Counted from the stretch's first letter, positions 1 through 8,764 are shown. The stretch is 64,000 nt of DNA from Pseudomonas sp. ERMR1:02 (GCF_002277815.1 NZ_NKJI01000004.1:1-64000), one strand, 5' to 3'. Program-made: numbers and translations. Notes: a model not told the origin generated them from the letters alone.

Positions 1-243
1 CCGCCGGGAAACCGGAGTGGGAGTAGTAGATTTTGTCGGTGGTTTTAGCACGGTTACACGAATCTGCTCGGCATTGATAACGACGATGTAATCGCCGTGT
101 CAACGTGAGGAGTGTACTCAGCTTTATGCTTGCCACGCAGACGGCTCGCGATTTCGGTGGCCAGACGACCCAGGGTCTGACCTGCAGCGTCGACGACAAA
201 CCAGTCGCGCTGTACTGTTTCCGGTTTAGCAGTAAAAGTTTTC
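1..243 (-). CDS. rplM: 50S ribosomal protein L13, 5' part (window edge, frameshifted)
   Basis: Large-subunit ribosomal protein L13. The N-terminal part, starting [20 protein letters not shown], is plainly L13 and runs through the conserved GRLAT and [14 protein letters not shown] segments. The frame then breaks. Inserting one C near position 98 restores [15 protein letters not shown], and one G near position 52 restores the segment that continues to [10 protein letters not shown] at the window edge. Both losses are from CC or GG pairs. L13 is essential, so these are almost certainly sequence errors. The gene reads leftward out of the window, where rpsI would be expected. The start is the ATG at 243-241; its promoter is annotated separately. 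Confidence 0.93.
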
Positions 244-286
244 ATTCTTTATAGCCTCAGGGGCCGCCCTGTAAATTAGACGGCGG

Positions 287-315
287 ATCTTACTGAATAG
301 TGCGTACTTTGACAA
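287..315 (-). promoter_or_regulatory. probable sigma-70 promoter of rplM
   Basis: On the minus strand a TTGTCA (-35, 315-310) is followed after exactly 17 bases by TAAGAT (-10, 292-287). It lies about 45 bases upstream of the rplM ATG. Orientation and spacing fit a housekeeping promoter for rplM-rpsI. No other promoter-like pair of this quality was seen in the 246-489 gap, which also separates rplM from the divergent reductase gene. Confidence 0.6.
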
Positions 316-489
316 GTCAAAGGCAGCCGGATACAGACGCTTTCGGGGGCTCGGGTCGGCGCGTCCGTTCAACGGCAAGATTCTTCGGCGGCGGCGCATC
401 ACTTCCACTGCAGAAAGAGGTGCGCAATTATGCAGATTGCGAAAATAATTCAACCTGCTTTTATGATTGTTTTGCCCAAGGAGCACCCG

Positions 490-1527
490 ATGGACTATCG
501 CCAGCTAGGCCGGACCAATCTGAACGTGAGTGCAATCTGCCTCGGCACCATGACCTGGGGTGAGCAAAACAGCGAAGCTGAAGCCTTCGCCCAGATTGAG
601 CGAGCCAAGAGCGCCGGGATCAATTTCATCGATACCGCCGAAATGTACCCGGTGCCTCCCAAGGCCGAAACTTACGCCACACGGAACGCTACATCGGCAA
701 TTACTTCAAAACCCGCGGCGATCGTGCCGACTGGATCTTGGCCAGCAAAATCGCCGGCCCCGGCAACACTATCGACTACATCCGCGACAAAAACCTGCGG
801 CACAACCGACAGCACATCACCGAGGCCGTTGATGCCAGCCTCCAGCGTTTGCAGACCGATTACATCGACCTGTACCAACTGCACTGGCCGGAGCGCAGCA
901 CCAATTTCTTCGGCAGTTGGGCTATAAGCACAAGATCGAAGCCAATCTGACGCCGCTGGAGGACACCCTCGAAGCGCTCGACGAACAGGTCAAGGCCGGC
1001 AAGATTCGCCACATTGGCCTGTCCAATGAAACCCCGTGGGGCACGATGCGCTTCCTCGCCCTGGCCGAATCCCGCGGCTGGCCGCGCGCAGTGTCGATCC
1101 AGAACCCCTACAACCTGCTCAACCGCAGCTTCGAAGTCGGTCTGGCGGAAATCGCCATTCGCGAACAGTGCGGATTGCTGGCTTATTCGCCGCTGGCGTT
1201 CGGCTTCCTGTCAGGCAAGTACGAGGGTGGCGCGCGCCCGCCGAAGGGCCGCCTGAGCCTCTACAGCCGCTTCAGCCGCTACTTCAACCCCCAGTCGGAA
1301 GCAGCGTGCAGCCGCTATGTGGCACTGGCGCGTGAACACGGCCTGGACCCGGCGCAAATGGCGCTGGCATTCGTGACGCAACAGCCGTTCGTGACCAGCA
1401 ACATCATCGGGGCAACGTCGCTGGAGCAACTGGACAGCAACATTGCCAGTTTTGATCTGAAACTGTCGGATGAAGTGCTTCAGGAATTGAGGCGATTCAC
1501 AAGGATCATCCGAACCCTGCGCCATAA
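490..1527 (+). CDS. aldo/keto reductase, Tas-like (three frameshifts)
   Basis: NADPH-dependent aldo/keto reductase with a TIM-barrel fold, related to E. coli Tas (substrate unknown). The start MDYRQLGRTNLNVSAICLGT and the segments FIDTAEMYP (catalytic Asp and Tyr), KIAGPGN, IDLYQLHWPER and IRHIGLSNETPWG are family hallmarks. Three single-base losses break the frame: near 675 (restoring a G gives ETYGHTERYIG), near 920 (restoring a C gives FFGQLGYKHKIE) and near 1488 (restoring a G gives LEAIHKDHPNPAP, then TAA at 1525-1527). About 346 residues when repaired, the normal family length. Divergent from rplM and convergent with the acyl-CoA dehydrogenase. Loss of function is possible, but three independent one-base losses in an otherwise conserved gene argue for sequence error. 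Confidence 0.85.
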
Positions 1528-1536
1528 CGCGCCACC

Positions 1537-1649
1537 GATCGTTCCCGCGCTCTGCGTGGGAACGCCTCATCGGACGCTCTGCGTTCGGCTCTTGATTTGG
1601 GACGCGGAGCGTCCTGGGCTGCATTCCCACGCAGAGCGTGGGAACGATC
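1537..1649. repeat. 113-bp intergenic palindromic element, copy 1
   Basis: Long imperfect inverted repeat. The outer arms are GATCGTTCCCGCGCTCTGCG and its complement ending GTGGGAACGATC; inner arms GGACGCTCTGCG and GACGCGGAGCGTCC surround a TTGATTTGGGAC centre. A near-identical copy lies at 28599-28711. It fills the gap between two convergent genes (reductase stop 1527, acyl-CoA dehydrogenase stop 1658). It is distinct from the GTAGGAGCGAGC-type REPINs elsewhere in the window. It could form a large cruciform or RNA hairpin and end transcription in both directions. Confidence 0.85.
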
Positions 1650-1657
1650 TCGCTGCA

Positions 1658-2793
1658 TTACAGCGACCGCGCAATAATCTCCTTCATGATTTCATTCGTG
1701 CCAGCATAAATCCGTTGTACCCGCGCATCGGCCCACGCCCGGGCGATCGGGTATTCCCACATGAAACCGTAGCCGCCATGCAGCTGCACGCACTCGTCGA
1801 GGACCTTGCATTGCAGGTCGGTGCCCCAGTACTTGGCCATCGCCGCCGTCGGCACATCGAGCTTGCCTTCTAGGTGCAACTCCAGACAGCGGTCGACAAA
1901 GACCCGACCAATCTGAATTTCGGTCGCCATTTCCGCCAGTTTGAAACGAGTGTTCTGGAAGTCGGCAATCGACTTGCCGAAAGCCTTGCGCTCGCGGGTG
2001 TAATCCAGCGTCCATTGCAACGCCGCTTCGGCTGAAGCCAAGCCTCCGATGGCGACGGTGAGGCGCTCCTGCGGCAACTCCTGCATCAGGTAGGCGAAGC
2101 CCATCCCGGCCTGGCCCAGCAGGTTCTCCTTGGGCACCCGGACGTCCTGAAAGAACAGCTCCGACGTGTCCTGAGCCTTCATACCGACCTTCTCCAGACG
2201 CTTACCCTTGTCGAAGCCCGGCGTATCGGCCTCCACCAGAAACAGACTGGTGCCCTTCGCTCCCGCCTTCGGATCGGTCTTGGCCACTACGATCACCAGG
2301 TCAGCGAGAAAACCGTTGGTGATGAAGGTTTTCGAGCCGTTGATCACATATTCGTCGCCATCCAGCACTGCTGTGGTCTTCACGCCTTGCAGGTCGGAAC
2401 CGGCGCCTGGCTCGGTCATGGCGATGGCACTGACCATTTCCCCGGTGACCAGTTTCGGCAGGTATTTGTGTTTCAGCGTTTCACTGCCGTAATGCAGGAT
2501 GTACGGCGCAACGATATCCGAATGCAGGGAAAAACCGATGCCGGTCAGCCCCAGTCGTCCCACCTCTTCGATCACCACCGCACTGTAGAGAAAGTCAGCC
2601 CCCAGCCCGCCGTACTCTTCCGGCAGATGCGAGCACAACATCCCCGCCTCCCCTGCCTTGTTCCAGAGTTTACGGTCGATGAAACCTTGTTTTTCCCATT
2701 GCCCATGGAACGGCACCGCTTCTTTTCCAGGAACGTTCGCACGCTGTCGCGAAAAAGTTCGTGCTCGGAACTGAACAAGGTTCTGGGGATCAT
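1658..2793 (-). CDS. acyl-CoA dehydrogenase (one frameshift near the N-terminus)
   Basis: FAD-dependent acyl-CoA dehydrogenase catalysing the alpha,beta-dehydrogenation of acyl-CoA in beta-oxidation. It has the N-terminal helical domain (LPEEYGGLGADFLYSAVVIEE), the middle-domain signature AMTEPGAGSDLQGVKTTA, SKTFITNG, and the C-terminal signatures QLHGGYGFMWEYPIARAWAD and RIYAGTNEIMKEIIARSL. The true start is the ATG at 2793 (MIPRTLFSSEHELFRDSVRT). The frame shifts near 2722, where restoring one G of an AAGG run gives FLEKEAVPFHGQW. About 379 residues when repaired. Divergent from the glxA-type regulator, so 2794-2937 holds both promoters. The chain length of the substrate cannot be read from sequence. 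Confidence 0.92.
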
Positions 2794-2937
2794 GCGGCAC
2801 CTGTCGTTATTTTTAGAAGAGATTGACCTTCAAAGACTAAGCCCAGCGTCTGATACAGGACACTGGACACATCCGACAAAAATAAGACGATCCAGCCGTC
2901 TGGTGACCACTTTCCCCTATAAGAATAAAGTTGAATT

Positions 2938-3933
2938 ATGTCTAACCAAGCCTCCACGCCCCTGCGGCGCGTCAGCATCCTGGCCATCGACCGGGTTTTT
3001 GCTTCCACCCTCATGCAAGCCAAGGATTTCTTCCACCTCGCCAGCCTGCGCTACGGCAAACAGCTGGGCCACGGCCTGGTTCCGGCCTTCGAAACCCGAC
3101 TGGTCAGCCCCGACGGCAAACCGGTGAACAGTTTCAGCGATGTGATCATGCCGGTGGACGGCGGGCTGGAAAACGCCGACATCATCGTCCTCCCCGCGTT
3201 CTGGGACGATTTCGAGACCCTTTGTCAACGTTACCCACAAGTCCTGCCTTGGCTGCGTCAGCAACATGCACGCGGCGCGGTACTGTGCGGCGAGGCCACC
3301 GGAGTATTCTGGCTGGCCGAGGCCGGACTGCTTGATGGCAAGGAAGCGACCACCTACTGGCGCTTCTTCAATGCCTTCGCCGAACGTTTTCCGCGGGTTT
3401 ACCTCAATCAGGACAAACACCTGACCGACGCGGATAACCTGTTCTGCGCGGGCGGCACCACTTCGGCATGCGATCTGTATATCTACCTGATCGAGCGTTT
3501 CTGCGGCGCCAATGTGTCCCAGGCCGTGGCGCGGGACATCCTCTATGAAGTGCAGCGCAGCTACTCGCCAGGACGCATCGGCTTCGGCGGACAGAAACTG
3601 CACCAGGACGTGATCATCCTGCAGATCCAGCACTGGCTCGAAGAACACTTCGCCGACAAATTCCGCTTCGAAGACGTCGCCCGCGAACACGGCATGAGCA
3701 TCCGTAACTTCATGCGCCGCTTCCAGACCGCCACCGGCGACAAGCCGCTGCATTATCTGCAACGCTTGCGGATCGAAACCGCCAAAGGCCTGCTGTCCGC
3801 CAGCCGCAAGAGCATCAAGACCATCAGCTATGAAGTCGGCTATGACGACGCGAGCTTCTTCGCCCGGCTATTCCGCCAACACACTGAACTGTCGCCAAAC
3901 CAGTATCGACAGCAGTTTCAGCAAGCCGCATAA
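2938..3933 (+). CDS. GlxA-family AraC transcriptional regulator
   Basis: 331-residue regulator with an N-terminal DJ-1/PfpI (class I glutamine amidotransferase-like) domain, about residues 10-190, that in this family usually senses a small metabolite rather than catalysing. A C-terminal AraC double helix-turn-helix lies at about 225-325 (REHGMSIRNFMRRFQTATGD, then SYEVGYDDASFFARLFRQ). The elbow of the sensor domain reads VLCGEATGVFWLAEAGLLDG. It sits next to a divergent acyl-CoA dehydrogenase and upstream of the nitrilase operon. Its target is not evident; the acyl-CoA dehydrogenase gene is the simplest guess. The start is an ATG preceded by a weak AAGAATAAAG site. Confidence 0.9.
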   Translation: MSNQASTPLRRVSILAIDRVFASTLMQAKDFFHLASLRYGKQLGHGLVPAFETRLVSPDGKPVNSFSDVIMPVDGGLENADIIVLPAFWDDFETLCQRYPQVLPWLRQQHARGAVLCGEATGVFWLAEAGLLDGKEATTYWRFFNAFAERFPRVYLNQDKHLTDADNLFCAGGTTSACDLYIYLIERFCGANVSQAVARDILYEVQRSYSPGRIGFGGQKLHQDVIILQIQHWLEEHFADKFRFEDVAREHGMSIRNFMRRFQTATGDKPLHYLQRLRIETAKGLLSASRKSIKTISYEVGYDDASFFARLFRQHTELSPNQYRQQFQQAA

Positions 3934-3947
3934 GATCCCGCAAACCC

Positions 3948-4037
3948 TGTAGGAGCACAGCTTGCTGGCGATGAACGATGACGCGGTTAGCCTGATATAC
4001 CGCGTCATCGTTCATCGCCAGCAAGCTGTGCTCCCAC
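3948..4037. repeat. REPIN (inverted REP pair)
   Basis: Two REP units in inverted orientation: CTGTAGGAGCACAGCTTGCT at the left and the complementary AGCAAGCTGTGCTCCCACA at the right, with the inner arms AACGATGACGCGG and CCGCGTCATCGTT also pairing. It lies in the 336-bp gap between the glxA-type gene and the nitrilase operon. The rest of that gap (4038-4269) shows no ORF; a small hairpin (CACGC, loop, GCGTG) at 4225-4242 lies just upstream of the nitrilase ribosome site (AAAGAGG). Confidence 0.9.
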
Positions 4038-4269
4038 AAAGTACTGGCACCTGCTCAAAACCTGATCCCAACATCACCACGGTCATGCGCGCGCATTGCG
4101 CTATACCTCCCTGCCTCTCCTTGCACGCCAAAGAAAACGCCTCGCTCATCCATCTTGGGATTTGGACTACGACCTAAACGGAAGCAGCTGACTTACAAGC
4201 CATTCTTGATGCCCCTCTTATGAGCACGCCAATAAACAGCGTGTAAAACAATAAAAAGAGGTCATCAGA

Positions 4270-5157
4270 ATGAGCGAGCCAACAAGTCCTGTTCGTGTAG
4301 CAGTCGTGCAATTCGATCCACAAGTCGGCATGGAGAATCGTGAAGGTAATCTGCGTCGCAGCCTGGAATTGGCGCTTGAAGCGGTAAACGGTGGTGCGAA
4401 TCTCATCGTTTTGCCTGAGCTTTCAAATACCGGTTATTTTTTCAGCAATCGGCAAGATGCTTTCGATCATTGCGAGGCCGTTCCCGATGGGCCAAGCGTG
4501 CAGCTCTGGATCGACTTCGCCTGCACTCACCAGATCTACCTCGTAGCCGGTTTGGCGGAACGCGACGGCATGCGACTCTTCAACACCGGCGTTCTCGTGG
4601 GGCCAGACGGGTTTATCGGAAAGTACCGCAAGGCTCATTTGTGGAATCTGGAGAAGCTCTGGTTCACCCCCGGCGATCTGGGCTTCCCGGTATTTGACAC
4701 GCCGATAGGACGCATCGGAATGCTGATCTGCTGGGACATCTGGTTCCCGGAGGTGCCACGAATCCTCAGCCAGCAAGGCGCGGACATCATTTGCAGCATG
4801 AACAACTGGGTATGGACACCGCCGCCGCTGTTCGACGATGCGGGCAAGTGCATGGCGTCGTATCTGACGATGACCGCCGCTCACGTCAACAACGTGTTTA
4901 TCGCCGCCGCCAGCCGGATCGGAGAGGAACGCGGCGCTCGCTACCTGGGTTGTTCTCTGATGGCCGGAACCAACGGTTGGCCAATTGGCGCAGTGGCATC
5001 GGCAGACAAGCAGGAAATCCTGTTTGCTGACATCGACCTGACCAGCTCCCGCAGTGCCCCCATCTGGAATAACTTGAACGACCTGCATCGTGATCGCCGA
5101 ACCGATCTTTACGATCAGATGCTCGGTTACACCCAACACCCTTGCCTCCCTCGCTGA
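4270..5157 (+). CDS. nitrilase-superfamily carbon-nitrogen hydrolase
   Basis: 295-residue cytosolic hydrolase of the nitrilase superfamily, acting on C-N bonds of nitriles, amides or carbamoyl compounds. The catalytic triad is visible: Glu50 in LPELS, Lys121 in KYRKAHLW and Cys154 in MLICWDIWFPE. The length and KYRKAHL motif resemble aliphatic amidases or omega-amidases more than true nitrilases, but the substrate cannot be fixed. It has a clear AAAGAGG ribosome site. The next gene starts 17 bases after its stop, followed by an asparaginase, so an operon releasing ammonia from an imported amide or nitrile is inferred. The block interrupts the rplM-to-zapE order as I remember it from P. aeruginosa. 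Confidence 0.88.
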   Translation: MSEPTSPVRVAVVQFDPQVGMENREGNLRRSLELALEAVNGGANLIVLPELSNTGYFFSNRQDAFDHCEAVPDGPSVQLWIDFACTHQIYLVAGLAERDGMRLFNTGVLVGPDGFIGKYRKAHLWNLEKLWFTPGDLGFPVFDTPIGRIGMLICWDIWFPEVPRILSQQGADIICSMNNWVWTPPPLFDDAGKCMASYLTMTAAHVNNVFIAAASRIGEERGARYLGCSLMAGTNGWPIGAVASADKQEILFADIDLTSSRSAPIWNNLNDLHRDRRTDLYDQMLGYTQHPCLPR

Positions 5158-5173
5158 TCAAGGAGGCATACGT

Positions 5174-6376
5174 ATGGACATCTCAACCGAACAAAACCGA
5201 ATCGCCCGCAGATCGCCTTTTGATACGGCGGTCATCCTGATGTTGATCGGCGCGACATTGCTGATTGTCTGGCTTTCATTCACTAACCGTACTGCCTGGT
5301 CTGCTCATTGGCCCAGCTACAGCGACATGGTGTCGGGGCTACCCGAGCCAAGTGCCTGGTTGCGCTGGGTGCTGGGCGACATCAGCGAGGTGGCGTTCTA
5401 CAAACACGAGTTCGCCTCGATCGGTCTGTTGGCGGGGGCTTATTTGGCTTATTGGGCGAACAGAACAGGGAAATCCTGGCAAGGGTTTGCCATTTCCTAT
5501 GGGACTGGATTGTGGCCGTGGCTGGTCACCAGTTCGTTGCTCGGGCTGCTGCTGAGTAACTTGCTGTGGGGCTGGACTGTAAGCGCCACTGACTGGCAGC
5601 CCACGTTTGTCGCGTTTGTTTCGCTGCCAGCAGCGATGGTGCTGATGTTTGGCGGCGGCTGGAAGGTCACGATCAACGGCGCAATCATCGGCGCCGTGCT
5701 CGTCACACCGATGTGTCTGCTGATCGTCAACTTCGTGTGTAACCCATTGGTCTTGCCAGCAGTGATCGGCAACGTACTGGGCATGGCTGTTGCCAGTGTC
5801 GTGGCGTTTCTGCTCTGCCGCTACTGGCCGAGCCTGGTGAAGTCCAAGCAATCCGGGGCGCCACCCGTCTCGACCACCACACACGTCACCGCCAAGGCAC
5901 CCGACTATGGCGTCATCTGGAGCCTGCGTCGGATCCTGGCGGACTTCTCCGAAGCACCTTTCTTTGGCAATGAGTTGGCCAGCCTTGGTCTGATACTGGG
6001 TGCATTACTGGCGTACAGCTTGAATCCCCTGAGTCCGGTGTACGGTTCGGGCCTGCTGTTGCACATCATCGGCGCACAGGCATTGACCTCGGCAATCGGG
6101 GTGTTGATCTGGCGTCGACAATGGATGTTACGAGGCTGGTACCCCACTTACATCCCCTTGGTATCAGTGGTGCCTGCGGCGATCCTGGCCTACGGCGGTA
6201 GCTGGCAGATCATCATCTCGAGCGCGCTGCTAGGGGCATTGTTAGCACCACCTCTGGCGTGTGCGATAGCCAGGAAATTACCGGCCGACATGCACCCCTA
6301 CATCGCCAATGTTCTATCGATGGCCATCAGTACGTTGCTCATAGTCCCGCTGATCGGATACCTGATAGCGGATTGA
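5174..6376 (+). CDS. unclassified polytopic membrane protein with internal duplication
   Basis: 400-residue inner-membrane protein that I cannot assign to a family. A strong AGGAGG site (5161-5166) fixes the ATG at 5174. The protein is two homologous halves. RWVLGDISEVAFYKHEFASI at about 67-86 matches RRILADFSEAPFFGNELASL at about 251-270. WQPTFVAFVSLPAAMVLMFGG matches WYPTYIPLVSVVPAAILAYG, and ANVLSMAISTLL matches IGNVLGMAVASVV. Each half holds about five hydrophobic segments, and the linker at 225-245 is polar. The inverted or parallel repeat architecture is typical of secondary transporters and channels. Between a C-N hydrolase and an asparaginase, a role as permease for their substrate is the simplest inference. 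Confidence 0.8.
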   Translation: MDISTEQNRIARRSPFDTAVILMLIGATLLIVWLSFTNRTAWSAHWPSYSDMVSGLPEPSAWLRWVLGDISEVAFYKHEFASIGLLAGAYLAYWANRTGKSWQGFAISYGTGLWPWLVTSSLLGLLLSNLLWGWTVSATDWQPTFVAFVSLPAAMVLMFGGGWKVTINGAIIGAVLVTPMCLLIVNFVCNPLVLPAVIGNVLGMAVASVVAFLLCRYWPSLVKSKQSGAPPVSTTTHVTAKAPDYGVIWSLRRILADFSEAPFFGNELASLGLILGALLAYSLNPLSPVYGSGLLLHIIGAQALTSAIGVLIWRRQWMLRGWYPTYIPLVSVVPAAILAYGGSWQIIISSALLGALLAPPLACAIARKLPADMHPYIANVLSMAISTLLIVPLIGYLIAD

Positions 6377-6454
6377 CGTACTCCGCCATTCGGCTGTATC
6401 GCGGCCCGCAACCGGATACAGCCACTTTTCATGACAAACATTCGAGGTAATGAC

Positions 6455-7450
6455 ATGGACCTGCCCAAACTGGCCATCGCAGCGCTCGGCGGAACGGTAA
6501 GCATGCAAGCCAGAAATGCCGGTGAGGGCGTTATCCCGACCGTCAGCGGTGAAACCCTGCTCACCTCCATACCGGAACTGGCGACGTTGGCCCTAGTGAA
6601 CATTGAAACCCTCGGCATGCTGCCCAGCGCTTCACTGGATTTCGAGCTTTTGCTGAGCGTGTTGTCCTGGGCAAAGTTTCAGGTCAAGCAAGGCGCCGTT
6701 GGTGTCGTGATTATCCAAGGCACCGACACCCTTGAGGAGGCAGCAACGTTCTTTGATTACTTATGGCCCCACGACTTCCCCTTGGTGTTGACCGGGGCGA
6801 TGCGTTCGGCAGCACAGCCGGGGGCCGATGGACCAGCGAATCTGCTGGATGCGTGCCGCGTCGCACTGGCAGCGAACAGCCGACAGCGCGGTGTTCAGGT
6901 CGTGATGAACGGGCAGATTCATCAAGCGTGTAGCGTACGTAAAACCGATTCGCTGGCGTTGCAGGCGTTTTCCTCTCCCGTTGCGGGGCCCACAGGCTTG
7001 CTGCTGGAAGACCGCGCATGTTATCTGCGCCCGCCAAGACAGCGCATGGTTTTGCCCCTTCCGCAAAAGACCACACAGAAGGTGGCGATGCTCGAGGCAT
7101 CACTCTCGGCCGACACCCTGCTACTGGAAAACATCATCGCACTGGGTTACGACGGGCTGGTGATCGCCGGTTTCGGCGCAGGTCACGTCTCGCAGAGGTG
7201 GGCGACCGTGATTGAGCACATCGCCGAAAAAATTCCGGTGATTATTGCGACCCGCACCGGCTCCGGCTCGACCGCAAAAGTTTCCTACGGTTTTGCCGGC
7301 GGTGAGATGGATTTGATCCGCAAGGGTGCGTCGATGGCCGGTTTTCTCTGTCCGCGCAAAGCCCGGATTTTGCTTTGGCTGCTTCTCGGATGCCAGCAGG
7401 AGCATGAGTTGGCGGGGTATCTCAAGGGCGATGCCCTCCTTCAATGCTGA
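6455..7450 (+). CDS. asparaginase-family amidohydrolase, divergent active site
   Basis: 331-residue type I/II L-asparaginase-like protein converting asparagine, or a related amide, to the acid plus ammonia. The first threonine motif is present as LGGTVS (Thr14). The second reads IQGTDTLEE (Thr90-Asp91), with Gln88 in place of the usual His of HGTDT. Lys163 in VRKTDS matches the catalytic lysine, and TGAMR is conserved. No signal peptide, so cytoplasmic. ATG 6455 with upstream CGAGGTAA is preferred to the ATG at 6431. About 78 bases after the membrane protein, so likely in the same transcript. The His-to-Gln change may mean altered substrate preference rather than inactivity. Confidence 0.85.
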   Translation: MDLPKLAIAALGGTVSMQARNAGEGVIPTVSGETLLTSIPELATLALVNIETLGMLPSASLDFELLLSVLSWAKFQVKQGAVGVVIIQGTDTLEEAATFFDYLWPHDFPLVLTGAMRSAAQPGADGPANLLDACRVALAANSRQRGVQVVMNGQIHQACSVRKTDSLALQAFSSPVAGPTGLLLEDRACYLRPPRQRMVLPLPQKTTQKVAMLEASLSADTLLLENIIALGYDGLVIAGFGAGHVSQRWATVIEHIAEKIPVIIATRTGSGSTAKVSYGFAGGEMDLIRKGASMAGFLCPRKARILLWLLLGCQQEHELAGYLKGDALLQC

Positions 7451-7453
7451 CAC

Positions 7454-7558
7454 CAGCCCTTGTAGGAGCGAGGCTTGCCCGCGAAGACGCCGGCACATCC
7501 GGCATCGATGTAACAGACATACTGCCTTCGCGGGCAAGCCTCGCTCCTACAAGGGCTG
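7454..7558. repeat. REPIN between convergent genes
   Basis: Inverted REP pair with long perfect outer arms (CCAGCCCTTGTAGGAGCGAG and its complement). The cores are GGCTTGCCCGCGAAG and CTTCGCGGGCAAGCC. It lies between the asparaginase stop and the zapE terminator. Confidence 0.9.
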
Positions 7559-7576
7559 GGGATTTGCATTCATAAA

Positions 7577-7603
7577 AAAGGCCTGCATTTGCAGGCCTTT
7601 CTT
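7577..7603. terminator. bidirectional rho-independent terminator
   Basis: Perfect 10-bp stem AAAGGCCTGC (7577-7586) and GCAGGCCTTT (7591-7600) with a four-base loop. The A run on the left and T run on the right let it serve both the asparaginase operon (plus) and zapE (minus), whose stop is at 7621-7619. Confidence 0.8.
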
Positions 7604-7618
7604 CATTCTCGAACTGTC

Positions 7619-8713
7619 TTATGGCTTATGCGCCCGGGACAGGAATTCGTGGGATTGCATTTCCAGCAGACGACTCAGGGTGCGCTGAAACTCGAAGTTC
7701 AGGCGGCCACCGGTGTAGAGGTCTTTGAGTTCGACTTCGGCAGAAATGATCAGTTTCACGTTACGGTCGTAGAACTCGTCGACCATGTTGATGAAACGTC
7801 GGGCGATGTCGTCGGTGGTGACGCTCATCTGCTCGACACTGCTGAGCAGCACGGCGTGGAAAATCTTGCCCAGTTCGATGTAGTCGTTCTGGCTGCGCGG
7901 ACCGTCGCAGAGTTCGCGGAAGTCGAACCAGGCCACGTCATCGCAGGTGCGCAGGGCACGGATTTCGCGGTTTTCGATCATCAGCACATCGTTTTCGACC
8001 GCTGCCGTGCATTCCGGCGTCAACGCACGGAAGCTCTTACGCAGGCTTTCGTGGGACGCTTCGTCGAGCGGGAAGTGGAACAGCTCGGCTTGTTCGAGGT
8101 GACGCAGACGGTAATCGACACCGCTGTCGACGTTGACGATTTCGGTGTTCTGCTTGATCAACGCAATGGCCGGCAAGAAGCGCGCGCGTTGCAGGCCGTC
8201 CTTGTACAGGCCGTCGGGCACGATGTTCGAAGTCGCGACCAGGGTCACGCCGTTCTTGAACAACTCTTCCATCAGCGTGCCGAGGATCATCGCATCGGTA
8301 ATGTCGGAGACGAAAAACTCATCGAAGCAAATCACCCGCGTTTCATCGGAAAAGCGCTTGGCAATAAGGGTCAGCGGGTTTTTCTCGCCGCCGAGGGTCT
8401 TCATCTCTTCGTGCACGCGCTTCATGAAGCGGTGGAAGTGAGTGCGGGTCTTTTCCTTGAACGGCAACGCTTCGAAGAAGGTGTCGACCAGGTAAGTCTT
8501 TCCGCGACCCACGCCGCCCCAGAAGTACAGGCCCTTGACCGGTGCCTGGTCTTTCTTGCCAAACAGTTTGCCGAGCAGGCCCGGTTTGTTCTGCGAAGCC
8601 GCGACCAGATCGTCGTACAGGCGCTGCAAATGACGCACGGCAGTTTCCTGCGCGGCGTCATGGAAAAATTCCGGGCGTTTCAGATCAGCTTGATATCGTT
8701 CTAGGGGCGTCAT
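7619..8713 (-). CDS. zapE: cell division ATPase ZapE (AFG1 family)
   Basis: 364-residue AAA-type P-loop ATPase of the AFG1/ZapE family, which in E. coli joins the Z ring and is needed for division under low oxygen or heat. The Walker A motif is GGVGRGKT at about 65-72, the Walker B-like stretch is VICFDEFFVSDITDA, and the sensor stretch is LVATSNIVPDGLY. MTPLERYQ at 8713 is the normal start. It lies downstream of trpS in the same direction, separated by a terminator. The place beside rplM, trpS and DUF1043 is conserved in pseudomonads. Confidence 0.95.
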   Translation of the reverse strand: MTPLERYQADLKRPEFFHDAAQETAVRHLQRLYDDLVAASQNKPGLLGKLFGKKDQAPVKGLYFWGGVGRGKTYLVDTFFEALPFKEKTRTHFHRFMKRVHEEMKTLGGEKNPLTLIAKRFSDETRVICFDEFFVSDITDAMILGTLMEELFKNGVTLVATSNIVPDGLYKDGLQRARFLPAIALIKQNTEIVNVDSGVDYRLRHLEQAELFHFPLDEASHESLRKSFRALTPECTAAVENDVLMIENREIRALRTCDDVAWFDFRELCDGPRSQNDYIELGKIFHAVLLSSVEQMSVTTDDIARRFINMVDEFYDRNVKLIISAEVELKDLYTGGRLNFEFQRTLSRLLEMQSHEFLSRAHKP

Positions 8714-8730
8714 AATTCGTTAGCAAGGCA

Positions 8731-8764
8731 ACAAAAACGGGCCGTCACTGTAGCGACGGCCCGT
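8731..8764 (-). terminator. rho-independent terminator after trpS
   Basis: Stem ACGGGCCGTC (8737-8746) and GACGGCCCGT (8755-8764) with an 8-base loop. On the minus strand it is followed by TTTTTGTT, about 40 bases after the trpS stop and before zapE. Confidence 0.85.

Noticed and set aside
4045..4060. Possible sigma-54 promoter (TGGCAC-like) before the nitrilase operon
   Set aside because: The -12 GC element is not at the required 10-base spacing, so nitrogen control cannot be read from this site.
7589..8704. 371-residue plus-strand frame opposite zapE
   Set aside because: Antisense shadow of zapE; no ribosome site and no recognisable domain.
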